From Nymphaea colorata (lineage: Eukaryota > Streptophyta > Magnoliopsida > Nymphaeales > Nymphaeaceae): a DNA stretch of 64,000 bases. A program made the translations under genes and the position numbers. The stretch lies in NCBI RefSeq assembly GCF_008831285.2, contig NC_045145.1:8494802-8558801 (forward strand). The letters run 5' to 3'. The notes under the pieces are model-generated. The model searched no databases and had not been told where the DNA came from. It worked only from the letters and a program-made list of their open reading frames with translations. The stretch's first letter is position 1. Each line of letters starts with the position of its first letter. Positions 59,291-64,000 of this stretch are shown here, one piece after another.

Positions 59291-61730
59291 TGTAACACCC
59301 CTTCCCCTAAGCATGTTTAAGATATATATTTATTTCATCTCTCTTTATATTTGAACTATTAGATATTTTGAGTCAAAGTCCAAGCAATGAGACACCATGT
59401 TAGCTTAATATTGGTTGAATTTGATCACGATTTGGACTAACCCTTGTTAAGATTAACTTGATCATTTATAGGGAACATAGAGTGGATTAAGTAGAAAGAC
59501 AAAGGATAGACATATAATTCTAACCCAATGAACATGTTGGGAAATATGATAAAGGACAAGGATAAAATTGGAAGAAAATAAATGGCAATTTCGGAATAAA
59601 GTTAAACAGTCAGTGGCTGATTAGTAAATTGGGTAATAATTTGATTAGTGGCCTTAAGTAGGAATAAAGACTACTTAATTACATAATTAAGTGATGATTA
59701 AACTAACTTCACACGATTAATTTTCAATAATCTTTTGGACTTGATCTCAGATTTATAGGAACCCGAATCCAGATAAAAATCCATTTTATTTATTATAAAA
59801 AGGGAATTAGGCCCCAAAAGGTGCAGCAACTTTTGGAGAGGAGAGAGCTAGAGCATAATAGAAAAAAAAGGGAAGGAGAGAAAGAAGAGGAAGAGAAGAG
59901 GAAGAAGGGAAGAGGAGATGGAAAGCAAGGAGGGGAGCAAAAGGAGATGATATGGAGCAAGGCCCCAACCCATAGGTCTTCTGACCCAAAAATTTCAAAT
60001 TTCTAAGGTTTGATTTGAGATAAATGGAGAAGAAAACAATGGGAAGGAAAGCTCAATGTGAGGAATAGTTGGGCCTCCCCTGAGATTTTGGATTTGGATT
60101 TTTGCTCAACTCATCATACACCCTAGATTGCTCTATGGTTTTTGCTCCAAGTGTTTATTAATTGTTCCAATCAATTAGACTAGTACAACCTTAAAATCTA
60201 ACATGCATCACTTGAATCTGCTTAATTTTTAAGGTTGACATGTCGTTATCTTGACACATTGGAGCAATTGGGATGGCAAGGCTCCGTGACCTATGACCCA
60301 AGCCGCTAGACATCTGCTACCTAGGATGAAAACCATGCTTAAGCATGGAGGTCCATGTCAATTTATTTGGAAACCTACTGTAAATATAGCATGCTATCTA
60401 TGTAATTTCATGATGCGTATTAAATATTACACATATGGATGAAGCACTTCCCACCTATACTATTTCATGTTGTTTATGCACTTGTTGAACTGATAAAGAT
60501 GTGTGATCGTGTTTTGCATTTGGCAATTCATGATCGTTCATATATGCATCAAGGTAGTGAAATAATTAGAAATGCATATTTGTGCATTATATGATTTGCA
60601 AAAATGATTGCCCTAATAAGCAATGTAAACTTGACATTGATAAAAAGCATAGATGAAACTTGCTGCAAGCGGCACAACTCTGAGGAAAAAATAGGCAAAG
60701 GCTCATAGATGCTCATACTGGCTGAAGGTCCGTATTCATCTACCGTTGACAATGCTCAATGGGAGTTGTTCGGGCAATGACCCTGCTCAGAAATGGGACC
60801 GAACGGGTTCATATCTAAAGAGGTCTTGGAATGGTAGGTGTCTTGTTTCCCCCATTCTCAGTGTGAGTCTTTAGCAGGAAACTCATACTACCTATACTGT
60901 GGAGGTGGGGTATTGTATAACAGGGGTCGATCAGTGGGAAGAAATACTATAGTAGGAGTAATACTAGAACATTAAATAAAAAGTGTATACTAAAAGAACT
61001 TAACAATCTATGATCTTACGATGTAGAGATCTTCTTAGAACAGTAATCAAATAATGTCATTCCCTTATGTCTACTATTTTAGCATAGTATTGTGACACCT
61101 ATTATTGATTGCATGTTGTTAGCATGGCCATGATATTAAGTTTATGGGATTTCATGACTTGCATAGTTCAAGTTAGCTGCACTTATTTATAAATGAATTT
61201 TCTTTGCATCACGAGGATACTTATTGAGTATATGCATACTGATGTTCTAAATTTTAAATTTTTTTGGTGAATCCAATGCATGACAACAATGATCTGGTAA
61301 TTTGGATGAGCAATCTAGAGTCTGGTGGCCTCTCCCCCACACATGTCCATTCTTTTTGGCTCATTTAATGTTTGCTATGTAAATGTTTAGACATGTAAGT
61401 GGTTCAATATCTAATCTAAAGCGATTTAGGACCTCTTTTATGTAAATGAACATGTGTTGAGGATTTCAAATAGTAAAATGAACTTTGGATTTGTGCATTA
61501 CTAATAAATTACTGCGGTGACCCTTAGGTTCTTCCCAATTCAATAGAACTTCGTATAGCTGTTGCCAATCGCTAATTATGCAAGCGATTTACTTTTTCAC
61601 GTGGTAGAATAAGTCGAACATACAACAATTACATAAGTGTAGCAATTATTTTATGTAATCATCTTAAAGTTTCATAAGCTTCCCCCTTAGACACGATTAA
61701 AAAAAAAAGTTGAAACTTCGAGGTGTCACA
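59291..61730 (+). repeat. Long gypsy-type LTR (2.4 kb)
   Basis: It begins TGTAACACCCC and ends GAGGTGTCACA, so the ends are short inverted repeats with the TG...CA boundary; TGTAACACCCC is a common start of plant gypsy LTRs. A TATA box (TATTATAAAA, 59,791) precedes a purine-rich leader starting near 59,820. The gypsy body starts about 300 bases to the right, in the same orientation, so this is its 5' LTR. A TGGTATCAT sequence near 61,830 could be the primer site, 100 bases later than expected. Confidence 0.75.
59791..59800 (+). promoter_or_regulatory. TATA box of the gypsy LTR
   Basis: TATTATAAAA followed after about 30 bases by GTGCAGCAAC and a purine-rich leader; it fits the U3/R border of the LTR. 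Confidence 0.5.
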
Positions 61731-62039
61731 CCATTGAGTATTAGGGACTTGGACTAGCAACATATTATTATTAGTTCTATTTGATTGTGTGCACACAACT
61801 GCATGGCCATAGATTGCTCTCTAGCCTTATGTCATGGTGGTATCATAAAAAATGTTTCTGCTTTTCAGGAACATTTAGTCGAAAAAAAATAAAAGTTAAT
61901 GATATATTTTATTCTTATAATAGGCGGACGATGATCAATCCAGTAAATGGGTGGAATAGAGGGATTTCATCGTAAAGTCCCTATGAACCATGGCTCAGGT
62001 AATGACAGTTTGACCTTCTTTCTTATAGGCCAAACCATT

Positions 62040-64000
62040 AACTACAAGGAAAGATGTCACTAACAAGAAATTTATGAAAATGGAACTGCAATCCTTCTCG
62101 AGTGATGGTGATCCTCAGTTGATTGAATAGTGGATAAGTAGCATGGAAAAGATCACTTGAGCATTGCAAGTTTCACACGATCAGAAGGTTAATCTTGGCA
62201 CCTATAGGTTAACAGGTAATGCTAGTGATAGGATACTATCAAGGAGATTAGATTTTTTGTAGATGCAAAAGTAACTTGGGAGCAATATAGAGGGATGTTA
62301 CTTGAGACTTAATAACCTAGGATGAAAAAATAAGAAACTCAAAAGAATTTCTGAAGCTCATGCAAGGGCCCAACATGTCTATTATTGAATATACTACTGA
62401 ATTTAGAATCTTTCTCAAGTACAACCCTAACACATATGTTGCAAAAACGGCAATGGCTAAGAGGTATGTTAATGGCTTGAAGGATGACCTTAGAAGCATG
62501 ATCCTCCTCAGTAGATCCCCTACTCTGGCAGTAGCCAAAGTCAAAAGGGCCAATAGTGAATAGCAGAAATCAAAGTATCGTAAGAAGATGAATTATAGCC
62601 ATCTAGTAAAAAAACAAAAAAGGTTGTGATGAAAATCAAATTTGGCCAACCTTCAATAGTTTGGCAGAGCATTCCCCCAATAATAGGGATAATTTAGCAA
62701 AACTTTAAGTGTACTACTATCTGTGGAGGAAATTTTTTCGACAAACAAAAAGTTATTGCAAAACTAGAATATGCTTTTATTGTGCGCAACAATGAAACTA
62801 TGCTAGGGATTGACTGAGTAGAGACATATTCCAAGCACCCTTGCAAGACTTCTTAACTCTCATAGTCATCCTCAACCCTGCATACAGTAGGTAGAGTTCA
62901 TCCTATGACTGCTCTAGATGCTAACAAAGATCAAGGTGTATTGTAAGGTACTTTTCTTGTAACAAGTTCCTTGTCTCAATTGATGTTTGACTATGGACCA
63001 CATATTCATTTATTTCTAATACATTTCTGAATCACTACCCTTATAGTGTGAAATTATGGGATTTGCACTTGAGATACATTCACCACTTGGGGTCAAATTT
63101 ATTTGTTGCATGTATTTGCTCAATATTGAAACAACATAATGGACCGAAATATTCCTGCTAATCTAATAGCATTAGACATGGATGACAGTGATCTTATATT
63201 AGGTATGGACATTGGATGAACATCATGCTATCATAGTGTGCCATGATGGAAAGGTACTAAAACAGAATGTCACTTGAATAGAATGGTTGTAGATAACAAT
63301 TAATATTTGCCCTTAACAGTTAGAGGCTACTTGAGTGATGTCTTCAACCTATCTTGCTAGTATCATTTCGTTAGAACCTCCACCAATGGCTCTCATATAC
63401 ATAAAGGTGATAAAGGTGATGAAATGTATTCTTGATGTTTTCCTTAAAGATTTATTAGGTGTGCCTCCAACCAGAAAGAAAGTTTTCATTATTGATGTTC
63501 TCCTTGACATTGCTATAGTTTTTAATACCCTTCTATAAATGGCACTTTTAGAATTTGCCAAACATAAGAAACAATTATAAAACTATTAGATAAAAGATTT
63601 ATAACGCCGATCAGTTTGTCTTGCAAATCACCAATATTATTTGCAAAGAAAAAGGATAGTTCACTTCGCTTATGCATAGACAATACAATTTTTAATTATG
63701 TGACCATAAAAAATAAATATCCTGTACCTAGAATCAATAATTTATTTGATTAGTTACATGGTGCATTGTGTTCTCAAAAAGTGATTTAAGATGCAGCTAC
63801 CATTAGGTAATAATTAAGGAGACTAACATGTTGAAAACTGTCTTTCAAACCTAATATGGGCATTATGAGTTTAAAGTTATGTTGTTTGGTTTAATTATTG
63901 CAAGGAATTCCAGTGAACTCTCTACAACCATTAATGATGAAAATTCAGATGCATTTTTAACAAGATTTGATATTGAGATGGTCATTAATGTTGGGAATTC
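62040..64000 (+). pseudogene. Ty3/gypsy gag-protease-RT, cut by the window end
   Basis: The gag part is at 62,060-62,580: GDPQLIE, then VSHDQKVNLGTYRLTGNA, then the capsid segment MSIIEYTTEFRIFLKYNP and VNGLKDDLRSMI, as in the Retrotrans_gag family. Protease follows near 63,140-63,215 with NLIALD and SDLILGMD, close to the IVLDMxxFDVILGMDWL motif. RT starts near 63,580 with [18 protein letters not shown], then [15 protein letters not shown] and [14 protein letters not shown], matching KKKDGSMRMCIDYRxLN and NKYPLPRIDDLFD. Frameshifts and stops occur throughout. The rest lies to the right, beyond the window. Confidence 0.87.

Noticed and set aside
1-64000. tRNA, rRNA, CRISPR array or bacterial-type operon
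   Set aside because: None was seen. The only tRNA-like boxes are the weak SINE-like candidates, and repeats lack the spacer pattern of CRISPR.

Overview
The window is nuclear DNA of a flowering plant. It is AT-rich, has spliced genes with short exons, and most of it is decayed transposable elements (TEs). It holds two apparently intact plant genes and one captured gene fragment. The species cannot be fixed from the sequence alone.

Region by region. 1-7,030: remains of two Ty1/copia elements on the minus strand. The first keeps its primer-binding site; the second runs from gag to integrase and is cut by a GC-rich LTR-like repeat. 7,833-10,708: a 2.9-kb LTR-like unit bounded by an inverted terminal sequence. 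11,100-16,185: a minus-strand Ty3/gypsy body (gag, protease, RNase H, integrase) whose reverse-transcriptase palm is missing. 18,076-19,165: a further LTR-like copy in opposite orientation. 19,640-22,350: a plus-strand copia ruin containing a three-copy tandem repeat. 23,200-25,300: no gene seen.

26,068-28,332 (+): a three-exon CASP-like (CASPL2-type) four-span membrane protein gene, followed by a 268-bp tandem duplication. 35,687-42,366 (-): an eleven-exon cytokinin receptor histidine kinase of the AHK2/AHK3/AHK4 family, closest to AHK2. It has a CHASE domain, a histidine kinase core, a receiver-like domain and a C-terminal receiver. One of its introns is GC-AG, and a (GA)29 microsatellite abuts another donor site. 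These two genes are unrelated neighbours and not a functional unit.

42,700-55,500: intergenic DNA with MITEs, microsatellites and small copia scraps. 55,575-59,074: a hAT (Tip100-like) DNA transposon with an 8-bp target duplication. Its transposase is internally deleted, and it carries two phase-compatible exons of a YebC/TACO1-type organellar translation-factor gene with their intron. This Pack-type gene capture is the most interesting item. 59,291-61,730: a long gypsy-type LTR, then a plus-strand gypsy gag-protease-RT body that runs off the window end.
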